Of a stretch of 64,000 nucleotides of DNA, positions 53,704 to 61,948 are shown in pieces. The translations under genes and the position numbers were made by a program. Source of the stretch: Elusimicrobiota bacterium (GTDB lineage: Bacteria; Elusimicrobiota; Elusimicrobia; FEN-1173; JAKLIF01); the NCBI GenBank assembly GCA_022709755.1, contig JAKLIF010000007.1, positions 123,280-187,279 of the forward strand. Direction: 5' to 3'. The notes below the pieces were generated by a model. That model had not been told where the DNA came from, ran no database searches, and saw only the letters and a list, made by a program, of their open reading frames with translations. Within the stretch, counting starts at the first letter, position 1. Each line of letters opens with the position of its first letter.

Positions 53704-54645
53704 TCAGTTCCCCTTCTCCATGTCCCGATGGATGACCCGGACATCCAGGGATTTGCTCCGCCCCTTCAAAGCCTTCGCCAAGGATTCGGCCACGGCCACG
53801 CTCCGGTGTCTCCCGCCCGTGCATCCGACCGCCACCGTGAGGTAACTCTTCCCTTCCCGGACATAGCAAGGGATCAGAAAATCCATCATCTCCATCGCAT
53901 GTCTCATGAAGGTTCGCGCCTCCACCGTACGGAAGATATAGGACGCGACGTTCTGGTTCTTCCCCGTCAAGTGATGCAACGAGGGGACATAGTTCGGATT
54001 CGGCAGGAACCGGACGTCGAAGACCATATCCGCGTCCTGGGGGATCCCATATCTGTATCCGAACGAGGTGACCGCCACGGCCGTCCCTCGCGGATGCCGT
54101 ATCTCGAGCGTCTTCAACAGAACCTCTTTCATCTCCGTCGGCGTCATGTTCGACGTGTCGACGATATGATCCGCGAACGACTTCACCGACTGAAGATGTT
54201 TCCGCTCCTTGCGGATCCCCGCGATGACGGAGGTCCCCAGCGGATGACGCCGGCGGGTTTCGGAAAAACGGCGAATCAACGTCCCGTTATCGGCGTCGAA
54301 AAAAACGACCCCGAACGGAAACCCCTGTTTGCGGAGCGCCCTCAACGAGGGCAACAGTTCCGACAGCGGGACGCCGGTACGGATATCGGCCCCCACCGCG
54401 ATCTTGGACAGGTGATACCCCCACCGATGATAAAGAGCCATCAGGGGGATCAGCAGTTGAAGGGGCAGATTGTCGACGCAGAAGAAACCGAAATCTTCGA
54501 GGGAATGGAGCGCGATGCTCTTCCCGGCGCCCGACATCCCCGTCACCACGACGCACTGGAGGGTTCCCAACCACTCGCGAGGGACCGACAGGCGCCCCTT
54601 CCCCAGCAGCCCCTTCGGATCGAGGAGGTCTCCGAGACCGTTCAC
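53704..54645 (-). CDS. rapZ: RapZ-family RNA-binding / P-loop protein
   Basis: A 313-aa protein of the RapZ (YvcJ) family. GMSGAGKS at 36-43 is the Walker A loop; CVDNLP, SFGYRYGIP, FDVRFLPNP and CTGGRHRSVA are family blocks. In E. coli RapZ directs RNase E to the sRNA GlmZ and so tunes glucosamine-6-phosphate synthase; in Bacillus the homologue binds nucleotides and UDP-sugars. The start is a GTG with GGGGAG upstream, after an 87-bp gap from hprK. About 25-30 residues precede the P loop domain, more than in E. coli. Confidence 0.93.
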   Translation of the reverse strand: MNGLGDLLDPKGLLGKGRLSVPREWLGTLQCVVVTGMSGAGKSIALHSLEDFGFFCVDNLPLQLLIPLMALYHRWGYHLSKIAVGADIRTGVPLSELLPSLRALRKQGFPFGVVFFDADNGTLIRRFSETRRRHPLGTSVIAGIRKERKHLQSVKSFADHIVDTSNMTPTEMKEVLLKTLEIRHPRGTAVAVTSFGYRYGIPQDADMVFDVRFLPNPNYVPSLHHLTGKNQNVASYIFRTVEARTFMRHAMEMMDFLIPCYVREGKSYLTVAVGCTGGRHRSVAVAESLAKALKGRSKSLDVRVIHRDMEKGN

Positions 54646-54732
54646 GGACGGGGGCTCCCCGGCTCTTCGTTGAAAAACTTTCTGGGTGACGCGCTGGAAG
54701 ATGAGACGAGACGGAGCGGAAACAAGTTCAGC

Positions 54733-55725
54733 CTAGGCGGGCCGGACAGCCTTCGAGGCCATCTGGCGGATCAGACGCTCGTTCAATTCGTGCGCTGAAT
54801 GGATCCCCTGCTGTTTCAATCGTTGGTTCAAAGCGGCCACTTCGATGAGCGCGGCCAGGTTGCGGCCCGGATGGACGGGGACCCGGATCTCCGGCACGGA
54901 GACGCCGAGGAGCGTCGTCTTCTTGTCCTCGAGGCCCATGCGTTCGTATTCTTTCTTCTCATCCCACATTTCCAGATGGATGACCAACTCGATCCGGGAC
55001 CGGTTCAACAACGCGCCGACGCCGAAGATCTTCGATACGTCGATGATCCCCAATCCCCGGACCTCCATGTGATGCTGGACCAGGGGATTGCCCCCGCCCA
55101 TCAGGATGCCGCCCGGTTTCTGGCGGATCTCGACCACATCGTCGGCCACCAGCATATGCCCGCGCTTGAGCAGTTCCATGGCGCACTCGGATTTTCCGAC
55201 GCCCGATTTTCCGACGATCAGGACTCCCAGCCCGTAGACGCTCACCAGCACTCCGTGGACCGAGGCCGCCGGGGCGAGGCGTTCTTCCAAGAACGCCGTC
55301 AGTTCACCGATCAACCGCGCCGTCTCCCAGTGAGAACGGAACAGGGGCACTTGATAGCGGTCGCACTGCTCGTGCATCTCCGGAGAGGGTTCCCGGTCAT
55401 GGGTCAGGATCACGCACGGCGTTTCGGGCAACGAAAAAATCCGGTCGAATATCTCCATCCGCTGCGCGCTCGACAACGTCCCGACGAAGGCCATTTCCCC
55501 CATACCGAACACCTGGATCCGCTCGGCCCTGTAAAACTCAAAAAAACCGGCCAGCGTGAGGCCCGGTCGGTTGATCTCCGTCACCGAGATGGACCTCGGC
55601 AGGCCGGCTTGTCCGGCCACCAGGGACAGGCGCAACAAGTTGGCCTGTTCGTTCCATAATTCCTCGACCTTCAGCGGGGAGGATTGTTTGGGATTGAGTG
55701 CGCTCTTCTCGGTCTCAGTATTCAT
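54733..55725 (-). CDS. hprK: HPr kinase/phosphorylase
   Basis: Phosphorylates HPr on Ser46 and also removes that phosphate, linking sugar flux to PTS activity. The 330-aa protein has an N-terminal domain (about 20-145), a catalytic C-terminal domain with GKSGVGKS at 172-179, H157 in SVHGV, and the signature MEVRGLGIIDVSKIFG. The HPr gene of the window has the matching Ser46. It overlaps ptsN by 11 bp. Confidence 0.95.
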   Translation of the reverse strand: MNTETEKSALNPKQSSPLKVEELWNEQANLLRLSLVAGQAGLPRSISVTEINRPGLTLAGFFEFYRAERIQVFGMGEMAFVGTLSSAQRMEIFDRIFSLPETPCVILTHDREPSPEMHEQCDRYQVPLFRSHWETARLIGELTAFLEERLAPAASVHGVLVSVYGLGVLIVGKSGVGKSECAMELLKRGHMLVADDVVEIRQKPGGILMGGGNPLVQHHMEVRGLGIIDVSKIFGVGALLNRSRIELVIHLEMWDEKKEYERMGLEDKKTTLLGVSVPEIRVPVHPGRNLAALIEVAALNQRLKQQGIHSAHELNERLIRQMASKAVRPA

Positions 55726-56173
55726 CTTCGTCCTGAATCGCTTTCAGGAGGACATCGGGGGTTTTGGCGTCACGGAGAGCTTGACGGAAATACTTATCCT
55801 TCAGCAGGCGGGAGATCTTGGCCAGCGCCTTGAGATGGGCGCCGGCTTCTTCGACGGGGGCCAGGAGGAGGAACAGGATATAGACGGGCTCCCCGTCCAA
55901 CGCGTCAAAGTCGACCCCCCTCTTGGAAATCCCGACGGCGACGATCTGCTCTTTGATCGCATCGCTCTTGGCGTGGGGAATGGCAATCCCCTGTCCGATA
56001 CCGGTCGACCCGAGGGCTTCCCGTTCCATCAAAATGTTCATCACGCTGTCCAGGTCGGAGATCCGACCGGCGTTCCTCAGAACCTCGCACATTTCCACCA
56101 GCACTTCCCGCTTCGTCTGGGCCTTCAGATCCGTCACAATGGTTTCCGCAGTCAGCAATTCAACGAGTTTCAT
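55715..56173 (-). CDS. ptsN: Nitrogen-regulatory PTS EIIA-like protein PtsN
   Basis: A 152-aa EIIA of the fructose/Ntr fold with phospho-histidine His67 in GIAIPHAKS. It probably receives phosphate from HPr (or an NPr) and regulates, rather than transports. A strong AGGAGG stands 5 nt before the ATG. It follows hpf by 9 bp; the pair hpf-ptsN is common, usually next to rpoN. Confidence 0.92.
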   Translation of the reverse strand: MKLVELLTAETIVTDLKAQTKREVLVEMCEVLRNAGRISDLDSVMNILMEREALGSTGIGQGIAIPHAKSDAIKEQIVAVGISKRGVDFDALDGEPVYILFLLLAPVEEAGAHLKALAKISRLLKDKYFRQALRDAKTPDVLLKAIQDEDEY

Positions 56174-56182
56174 CCCATCCTC

Positions 56183-56767
56183 CTAAGCCTTCGGGAACAA
56201 CAAGGCGCACGTTCCATCCGATCGACGATAGACGATATGAAGACGTCCCTTTTTCTCTTCGTTCGAGAACACATAAAAATTGTAACCCAGACGGTCCATC
56301 TCGTCGACGGCATCACGGACGGTCATCGACTCGGGAACGAACGGTTTCACCTCGGCCACGGGGGACGATTCGTCATCGCTCCCCGTCATCCCCTCCTCCA
56401 GGGGCAGCACCGGCGGCATCGGGGAGGACGACGGCGATGTTCTGATCCGGCGGGCCAGCAAACGGCTCTTCCGGCGTGTGCCCAGCACCAACTTGTCCTT
56501 CTGATGCATCAGATGTTTGTTCAACTTATCGACGGCGATGTCGATGGCGGCATACATGTCCGAGGAACGGGCTTCGACACGGAAATCGTGCCGATCGCTG
56601 GAATGGACGACGATTTCGACGATGTGGAGGAGTTTTTCAACGATGAGAATGGCTTGGGCGCGGAGCAGACCGGGATAATGCCGCCCGACCTTTTCCAATT
56701 TCTTCCGGACGTAATCTCCCAAGGACGGCGTCAATGCCAAATGTCGTGCTGTGATTGAGATTTGCAT
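56183..56767 (-). CDS. hpf: Long-form ribosome hibernation promoting factor
   Basis: A 194-aa protein. The N-terminal S30AE domain (about 1-100) binds the 30S decoding centre; after a Pro/Ser-rich linker, the C-terminal dimerisation domain (PFVPESMTVRDAVDEMDRLG, then FYVFSNEEK) marks the long form that ties two 70S ribosomes into 100S dimers. It is behind its own promoter and starts the hpf-ptsN-hprK-rapZ-PTS run. Confidence 0.94.
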   Translation of the reverse strand: MQISITARHLALTPSLGDYVRKKLEKVGRHYPGLLRAQAILIVEKLLHIVEIVVHSSDRHDFRVEARSSDMYAAIDIAVDKLNKHLMHQKDKLVLGTRRKSRLLARRIRTSPSSSPMPPVLPLEEGMTGSDDESSPVAEVKPFVPESMTVRDAVDEMDRLGYNFYVFSNEEKKGRLHIVYRRSDGTCALLFPKA

Positions 56768-56778
56768 GATGTGACTTT

Positions 56779-56807
56779 ACTTTACTATATCGTTACAGAC
56801 CTGTCAA
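56779..56807 (-). promoter_or_regulatory. Promoter of hpf and the regulatory/PTS block
   Basis: TTGACA (56807-56802) and TAAAGT (56784-56779) with a 17-bp spacer on the minus strand, in the 54-bp gap between lptB and hpf; the -10 is moderate. No terminator for lptB was seen, so read-through is also possible. Confidence 0.6.
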
Positions 56808-56821
56808 TTTCTTCAAAACAC

Positions 56822-57541
56822 TCACAAATGGAACTTTTCCCCCAGATAGACCCGGCGCGCTTCCGGGGAATTCAGGAGGTCTTGTGCGTTCCCGTGGACC
56901 AGGATCTGGCCGCTGTAGATGATGTAGGCCCGGTCGACGATCTCCAAAGTCGCCTGAACGTTGTGGTCCGTGATGAGCAATCCCAGCCCTTTCTTTTTCA
57001 AATCCGCCAAAACGCCTTGTATGTCCGCCACGGCGATCGGGTCGATGCCCACGAACGGTTCATCCAAGAGGAGGAACTGAGGTTGGGTCGTCAACGCCCG
57101 GGCGATCTCCGTGCGGCGCTTCTCCCCTCCGGACAACGTGTTGGCCATCTGATGACGAAGAGAGGAGATGCCCAGTTCCTCCAACAATTTCTCCCGACGC
57201 CCGGTGCGTTCCGTGTCGCTCATCGGCAGATATTCCAGGATCGCGTCCAGGTTCTGTTGAACCGACAACCGCCGGAAAACGGAGGGTTCCTGGCACAGAT
57301 ATCCCAGCCCGGACCGCGCCCGCCGGTACATGGGCTGCTCCGAAACATCCTGTTCATCCAGATAGATCCTCCCCCCGTCGGGACGGATCAACCCCACCGT
57401 CATATAAAAAGTCGTCGTTTTTCCGGCGCCGTTGGGCCCCAACAATCCCACGATCTCGCCCGGACGGACCTCGAGGGAAACGCCGTTCACCACGGTGCGT
57501 CCCCCATAGACCTTCTTCAACTGCTCGGTTCGAAGCATCAT
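56822..57541 (-). CDS. lptB: LPS export ABC transporter ATP-binding protein LptB
   Basis: ATPase of the LptB2FGC complex that lifts LPS out of the inner membrane. The 239-aa protein has GPNGAGKTTT at 35-44, signature LSGGEKRRTEIARAL and Walker B LLLDEPFVGIDP. The YLCQEPSVFRRLSVQQN Q-loop region is typical of LptB. The start overlaps the lptA stop (ATGA). lptF and lptG are not in view. Confidence 0.95.
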   Translation of the reverse strand: MMLRTEQLKKVYGGRTVVNGVSLEVRPGEIVGLLGPNGAGKTTTFYMTVGLIRPDGGRIYLDEQDVSEQPMYRRARSGLGYLCQEPSVFRRLSVQQNLDAILEYLPMSDTERTGRREKLLEELGISSLRHQMANTLSGGEKRRTEIARALTTQPQFLLLDEPFVGIDPIAVADIQGVLADLKKKGLGLLITDHNVQATLEIVDRAYIIYSGQILVHGNAQDLLNSPEARRVYLGEKFHL

Positions 57542-58404
57542 TTTTTCTTCCCCATGGATTCCGTCTTGGCCTTCACGTTCTTCTCCACGATCAACCGCTG
57601 GTCCCGGATGTGATAGGTGATGGATTTCCCGCTCAGGTCCCTCTTCGCGGTGGCGGTCACCTGCCGGGCCCGAGCGCCGACATCCTTCCTCTTCTTGGGC
57701 GGAGGATCTTTCATCGGGAACTCATCGTAAGTCCCCGTGAACCGGATCGCCCCGCGCAGGTCGTCATACGCGGCGTCTTTGGCCCAGACTCTGGTGTCCC
57801 GTGGTTCCGGGACCGTATCCAAGAATTTCACGAAAACGCTCCCGCTGGCCCTCACACTGCCGGGGCCGATGGCCGTGGAGACCGCGACAGGGAGCGGCGC
57901 CGACGCGGCGGCGACCGTGGATTTCTGCAGGAACATCAATGTCTGCGATTCCATCTCGAAGACACCGGCTCCGGGGGCCGGTTTCAGGAACGTGCGACGG
58001 ACTTTGACCAACTGTGTCCGTCCGATCAGGGTGCCGGACCCGATGGCCGTGTCGTAGACCGCCTCGTCGGCCCAGGCTTCCCATCTCAAATTCTCCTCCT
58101 GGACATCCCGGCGGAGGTAGACCCGTTTGGACTCATCGTCCCCCCTCCACGCCCGGACGCGGCCCTGTTTCTCCTCATAGACCACCCGATCGGCCGTCAT
58201 GTAATCCCGTCCCCGTGTCATCTGGACCCCCTGGGAAAATTCGACGGCATCGCCCTTTTCCAGGATGTTCATCCGCCCGCCGGTGATCACGGTTTTGGGC
58301 GTTTCCGTCGACGAGGCGGGAGTCTCGCCGGCGGTGGCCCCGACCGGAAGAGTCACCGCCGAGCCCCACAAGACAACGGCTAAAAAACGCGCAGGGATCG
58401 TCAT
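57538..58404 (-). CDS. lptA: LptA-like periplasmic LPS transport protein (OstA domain)
   Basis: A 288-aa protein with an N-terminal signal peptide (cut probably near ATAGETPA) and an OstA beta-jellyroll starting around VITGGRMNILEKGDAVEFSQ; GVQMTRGRDYMTADRVVYEE is the family core. LptA forms the bridge that carries LPS across the periplasm. It is longer than E. coli LptA (185 aa); the extra part (about 150-240) looks like a second, divergent jellyroll. Its neighbours lptB and lptC support the call. Confidence 0.88.
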   Translation of the reverse strand: MTIPARFLAVVLWGSAVTLPVGATAGETPASSTETPKTVITGGRMNILEKGDAVEFSQGVQMTRGRDYMTADRVVYEEKQGRVRAWRGDDESKRVYLRRDVQEENLRWEAWADEAVYDTAIGSGTLIGRTQLVKVRRTFLKPAPGAGVFEMESQTLMFLQKSTVAAASAPLPVAVSTAIGPGSVRASGSVFVKFLDTVPEPRDTRVWAKDAAYDDLRGAIRFTGTYDEFPMKDPPPKKRKDVGARARQVTATAKRDLSGKSITYHIRDQRLIVEKNVKAKTESMGKKK

Positions 58405-58940
58405 GGGGTCTTCGCCTGAGAGTCGAAATCGACGCGCTGATTATACACGACCAGTTCCGACAGGTCGGGCTTGGCCTCCCATGCCTGTCCATGCGTCACC
58501 GACCCCGGCCTCACGATGACGACCGGAGCCGTGGAAACGATCTTCTGCTCGGCGTGGAAATAATTCATCCAGTCGGAACTCAACCGGACCCCCGTGGTCG
58601 ATTCCATGACGAGTTGTCCGCCGATCCACATGTCCTTGCTGTCCATCCGGACCGACCCGTGCTGCGCATCCAGCGTCGAGGAGAGCTGTCCCGCCTTATA
58701 GAAAAGGACGTGAGGGGTTTCCACGGCCATCCGTTGTTCTCTTTCATAAACGTCCGCCCGAGAAGCGCTCAACGTCCAATTCTTCTGCGGCCCCGTGTAC
58801 GCGTCGATGGAGAACCCCGAGAAGACCTGTTCGGGACCCGTCGGGGGCGGAGATTTCGAGGAGGGAAGCGGCCGGCAGGAAACTCCCGCCAGGAGGCAAA
58901 GACCCACCCCCCACAACCATCGGCCAGAGGGTTTCCTCAT
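58401..58940 (-). CDS. lptC: LptC-like LPS export protein
   Basis: A 179-aa protein with an N-terminal membrane anchor or signal peptide; GLCLLAGVSCRPLPSS could be an imperfect lipobox. The rest is beta-rich and matches the LptC fold (SIDAYTGPQKNWTLSASRADVYE at the start of the domain, quoted in part: QKNWTLSASRADVYE). LptC receives LPS from LptFG and gives it to LptA. An ATG at 58997 would overlap kdsC by 17 bp; the ATG at 58940 gives a clean signal sequence. The 4-bp overlap with lptA supports the pairing. Confidence 0.82.
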   Translation of the reverse strand: MRKPSGRWLWGVGLCLLAGVSCRPLPSSKSPPPTGPEQVFSGFSIDAYTGPQKNWTLSASRADVYEREQRMAVETPHVLFYKAGQLSSTLDAQHGSVRMDSKDMWIGGQLVMESTTGVRLSSDWMNYFHAEQKIVSTAPVVIVRPGSVTHGQAWEAKPDLSELVVYNQRVDFDSQAKTP

Positions 58941-58980
58941 GGTGTCGGATCCCGGCGACGAACGGGAATCCAGGAATACC

Positions 58981-59544
58981 CTATTTCGATCCGGCATCCG
59001 GATCGAAATGGCGCATGACCTCGGGCCAAAGGCCCTGCGCCTCCAAGATCAACTCCACGGTTTCGCGAAAAACGCCACGGCCTCCCGGGACGCGGGTGGC
59101 ATAGTGGGACACCGCCTTGACGTGAGCGGGCGCATCCGACGGGCAGACAGCCAATCCGGCCACCCGCAGCACCGGCACATCGATGAGATCGTCCCCCAGA
59201 TACGCGGCCTCTTCGGGATTTAAACGGAGTTTCGCCAGCAACTCATGGAACGCCTTTTTCTTGTCCCAGCATTGCTGGTAGAGAGACTGAACCCCGATCT
59301 CCCGGGCGGCCCGTTCCACGGCGTTGCATCCGCGGCCCGTGATCCAGGCGAAATGGAATTCCTTCCCGCTCTTCCTCAGCATCGTGAAACCGATCCGATC
59401 CTTCACGTTCCAGAACTTGACCTCTTCGCCGGAATTCAAGACGACCACGTCCCCGGCGGTCAGGACGCCGTCGATATCCATGGCCAACAACCGGATCGAG
59501 CGGGCCTTCTTCAAAACGGCGGGAGGGTAGAGGGACTTCTTCAT
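58981..59544 (-). CDS. kdsC: 3-deoxy-D-manno-octulosonate 8-phosphate phosphatase
   Basis: HAD-family phosphatase that releases Kdo from Kdo-8-phosphate. The 187-aa protein has the nucleophile motif DIDGVLT (Asp23, Asp25), ITGR (motif II) and YLGDDLIDVPVL (motif IV metal ligands). The tetrameric KdsC fold has no large cap, in line with the size. The start overlaps the kdsD stop (ATGA). Confidence 0.95.
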   Translation of the reverse strand: MKKSLYPPAVLKKARSIRLLAMDIDGVLTAGDVVVLNSGEEVKFWNVKDRIGFTMLRKSGKEFHFAWITGRGCNAVERAAREIGVQSLYQQCWDKKKAFHELLAKLRLNPEEAAYLGDDLIDVPVLRVAGLAVCPSDAPAHVKAVSHYATRVPGGRGVFRETVELILEAQGLWPEVMRHFDPDAGSK

Positions 59545-60512
59545 GCCAGCCCCTCCTCCAACAGGTCCTTCTCATCGATGATCCCGATCGGTCGGCCCCT
59601 CGGATCCACGACAGGGAAATTATCGACCCGGATCTTCTTGAGGAGGCCGGCCACATCGGAGGCGAGCTGATCGGGACCGACCGTCTGAGGGCGGAGGGTC
59701 ATGACGTCGCCCACGCTCTTATCGAGAAGACCGGGGTCTTTCTGGAGGCGCCGGCGCAGATCGCCGTCGGTGAACACGCCGACCAGTTTTCCACGCGCAT
59801 CCACAACCGAAGCGGACCCCCACCGGGTCTTGGTCATCACCAACAGGGCCGCGCGCACTTTCTGCGTCGTCTGGACGATCGGGTTCTCCCGTCCGGTGTG
59901 CATGATATCGCCGACTCGGAGGGTCAGCCTCTTCCCCAGCATGCCGCCGGGATGGATCCGGGCGAAATCCTCTTTTTTGAACCCCTTCAATCTCATCACC
60001 GCCAGAGCCAGCGCGTCCCCCAACGCCAGCATGGCCGTGGTGGACGCCGTGGGGGCCACGTTGTAGGGGCACGCTTCCCGCCGGACAGCGGCGTTCAAAA
60101 CGACGGCGGCCGATTCTCCCAAAGCCGAACGGATCCGACCGGTCAGAGCCACGAGCGGAATCCCCATGAGGCCGATCAACCGCAGGACTTTTTTCAGTTC
60201 CTCTGTCTCGCCGGAATAGGAGAGCGCCAGGACCACGTCCCCCTTGGTCAGCATCCCCATATCGCCGTGGAGCCCTTCGGTCGGATGGATGAAGATCGAC
60301 GGCGTGCCCGTCGAGGCGAAGGTGGCCGAGAGCTTACGCCCGACCAAACCCGATTTCCCGATCCCCATCACCGCCAGTCGGCCCGAACACCGCGCGATCA
60401 GATGGGCCGCGCGGACGAACGATTGATCCACGTGTCCTTTCTGAAGGGAGACCGCTTCCGCCTCGATCCTCAGCGTCTGGCGCGCGAATTCGATCAGCGA
60501 TTGTTTTCTCAT
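59541..60512 (-). CDS. kdsD: D-arabinose 5-phosphate isomerase
   Basis: Converts ribulose-5-phosphate to arabinose-5-phosphate, the first step of Kdo synthesis. The 323-aa protein has a SIS domain (about 35-175; MGIGKSGLVGRKL, SYSGETEEL, ASTTAMLALGDALA) and two C-terminal CBS domains (about 205-320), the standard KdsD/KpsF layout. Only one nucleotide separates it from the zinc-ribbon gene upstream. Confidence 0.94.
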   Translation of the reverse strand: MRKQSLIEFARQTLRIEAEAVSLQKGHVDQSFVRAAHLIARCSGRLAVMGIGKSGLVGRKLSATFASTGTPSIFIHPTEGLHGDMGMLTKGDVVLALSYSGETEELKKVLRLIGLMGIPLVALTGRIRSALGESAAVVLNAAVRREACPYNVAPTASTTAMLALGDALALAVMRLKGFKKEDFARIHPGGMLGKRLTLRVGDIMHTGRENPIVQTTQKVRAALLVMTKTRWGSASVVDARGKLVGVFTDGDLRRRLQKDPGLLDKSVGDVMTLRPQTVGPDQLASDVAGLLKKIRVDNFPVVDPRGRPIGIIDEKDLLEEGLA

Positions 60513-60513
60513 G

Positions 60514-60906
60514 TCAGTCCTTCTCCCCCGAGGATTTCCGGGGTCGGCGCAACCCCTCGTTGATCCCGCGCAGATGGTCCTCCATGTTCATCAGGAGTTT
60601 CAAAAATTCGGACAAGGCCCTGAGCATCACCCAGAGGAGATAACAGCCCAGGATCGTCCCGCCGGAAAAAAACACGGCGACCAGGGCGTTCCGTCCCAGG
60701 AAATAGAGGAACACCCCCACGGCCAACAGGCCGCCCGCCAAGAGGATCATCTGGGACAAGAACCGGTATCCGTTGGAGAGTCGCTCCAACGCCTCATAGC
60801 GGGGCCAGCGGACGAACGGACTGGCCTCCGAAAAGGAATCGCCGCAATGGTCGCAATAATCGTGGGAATCGTCGTTCTCGCTACAGCATCGCGGGCATAT
60901 TTTCAT
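60514..60906 (-). CDS. Zinc-ribbon membrane protein (two helices), function unknown
   Basis: A 130-aa protein. CPRCCSENDDSHDYCDHCG at the start is a CxxC-x10-CxxC zinc ribbon, followed by two membrane helices (about 50-72 and 75-99) and a charged C-terminal tail. GGAG stands 10 nt before the ATG at 60906; a TTG at 60930 is an alternative. It is the third of three zinc-ribbon membrane proteins in a row and lies directly before kdsD. No known family is recognised beyond the ribbon. Confidence 0.75.
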   Translation of the reverse strand: MKICPRCCSENDDSHDYCDHCGDSFSEASPFVRWPRYEALERLSNGYRFLSQMILLAGGLLAVGVFLYFLGRNALVAVFFSGGTILGCYLLWVMLRALSEFLKLLMNMEDHLRGINEGLRRPRKSSGEKD

Positions 60907-60920
60907 GGATCGATCACTCC

Positions 60921-61619
60921 TTAAATCCAAAAACGGCGACGACGTTCGAATTGAAGGCCCCAGCGTTCGAAGAACGCCATCCCGCCCCAGATGAGGGCCC
61001 CGAGGATGGCTCCGTTCGTGAATTCAACGCCCCGCGCCATGTACCAAACCGGCTGAGGCATTTCGAGCGTCATGGCGACTGAAAAACTCCAGTTGAGAGC
61101 CCCTCCCAACGCGCCGAACAAGAGGCCTCCCAGCAACGCCCACATCCGTTCCCGCGTGCTCACCGTCGAGACCATCAATCCCACCAGACACCACAACACC
61201 GCGTGGGCCGCCAGATAACCGTTATCGACGGAGGAGAGCGCATGGGCCAGCACATTGCCGAAGATGCCGGCCACCACCCCCCCAAGACCACCGGCCACCA
61301 TTCCCTTCCACATCAAGCCGAAAGAACGCTCCATCAATCCCCCCGCCGCGCCGATGAAAAGCCCCACCAGACACGCGAAGAGCGGGTGAGGGAACGTGAG
61401 GGACGCCGGATCCGAGAACAGGCGCGTGAGACCCAAACCGAACACCCAACCGGCCCCGCCCGCGATGGCCCCGCCGACGGATCGGCGAAGGCTCCAGGTC
61501 ACATCCCAGAGGCGGAGCGACACGCCGCAATGGCCGCAATAGCGCGCTCCGCGCCGGGTCGGCGCGCCGCAACGGGGACAGACGGGACGCTGGCGCGTCT
61601 CTTTTATTTTTTCAGCCAC
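60921..61619 (-). CDS. Zinc-ribbon polytopic membrane protein, function unknown
   Basis: A 232-aa protein: CPRCGAPTRRGARYCGHCG (CxxC-x10-CxxC) and then about six Gly/Ala-rich membrane helices (GGAIAGGAGWVFGLGL, LFACLVGLFIGAAGGL, GGLGGVVAGIFGNVL, HAVLWCLVGLMV, LLGGLLFGALGGAL, GAILGALIWGGMAFF). The open frame is longer, but the upstream gene overlaps it; the GTG at 61619 overlaps that gene by 16 bp and places the zinc ribbon near the N terminus as in its neighbours. The helices recall small repeat-type membrane domains; no function is known. Confidence 0.72.
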   Translation of the reverse strand: MAEKIKETRQRPVCPRCGAPTRRGARYCGHCGVSLRLWDVTWSLRRSVGGAIAGGAGWVFGLGLTRLFSDPASLTFPHPLFACLVGLFIGAAGGLMERSFGLMWKGMVAGGLGGVVAGIFGNVLAHALSSVDNGYLAAHAVLWCLVGLMVSTVSTRERMWALLGGLLFGALGGALNWSFSVAMTLEMPQPVWYMARGVEFTNGAILGALIWGGMAFFERWGLQFERRRRFWI

Positions 61620-61921
61620 GGGGTCATTTCCTGGGGGATATCCCTCATGCGGAACGGTTCTTTGACGGTCGACAGAAAGTGGCTGATGGCGAAATAGGCG
61701 ACGATGAGCGCGACATAGATGGCGGCGAGCGTTTTCAGGTGCCAGCGCCAGTCCGGACACCAGAGCGCGGGGCCCTCCACGACCTTCTTCGGGGGAGGAG
61801 GGACCGCGGCCTTGACCGGCTTGACGGGAGCCGACGGCTGTTTCATGGACATCGGCGTGCCGCACTCGCTGCAGAATTTCGATTCCCTTCGGTTATCCGA
61901 TCCGCATCTCACGCATTTCAT
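61604..61921 (-). CDS. Zinc-ribbon single-pass membrane protein, function unknown
   Basis: A 105-aa protein: MKCVRCGSDNRRESKFCSEC gives a CxxC-x10-CxxC ribbon, then a Pro/Lys-rich linker and one membrane helix (about 64-83, AAIYVALIVAYFAI), ending in a short C-terminal tail. It is the first of the trio and starts 27 bp after the kdsA stop. The x10 spacing is identical in all three proteins. Confidence 0.75.
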   Translation of the reverse strand: MKCVRCGSDNRRESKFCSECGTPMSMKQPSAPVKPVKAAVPPPPKKVVEGPALWCPDWRWHLKTLAAIYVALIVAYFAISHFLSTVKEPFRMRDIPQEMTPWLKK

Positions 61922-61948
61922 GCTCGGTCCCCTCGCAATGTGACATCC

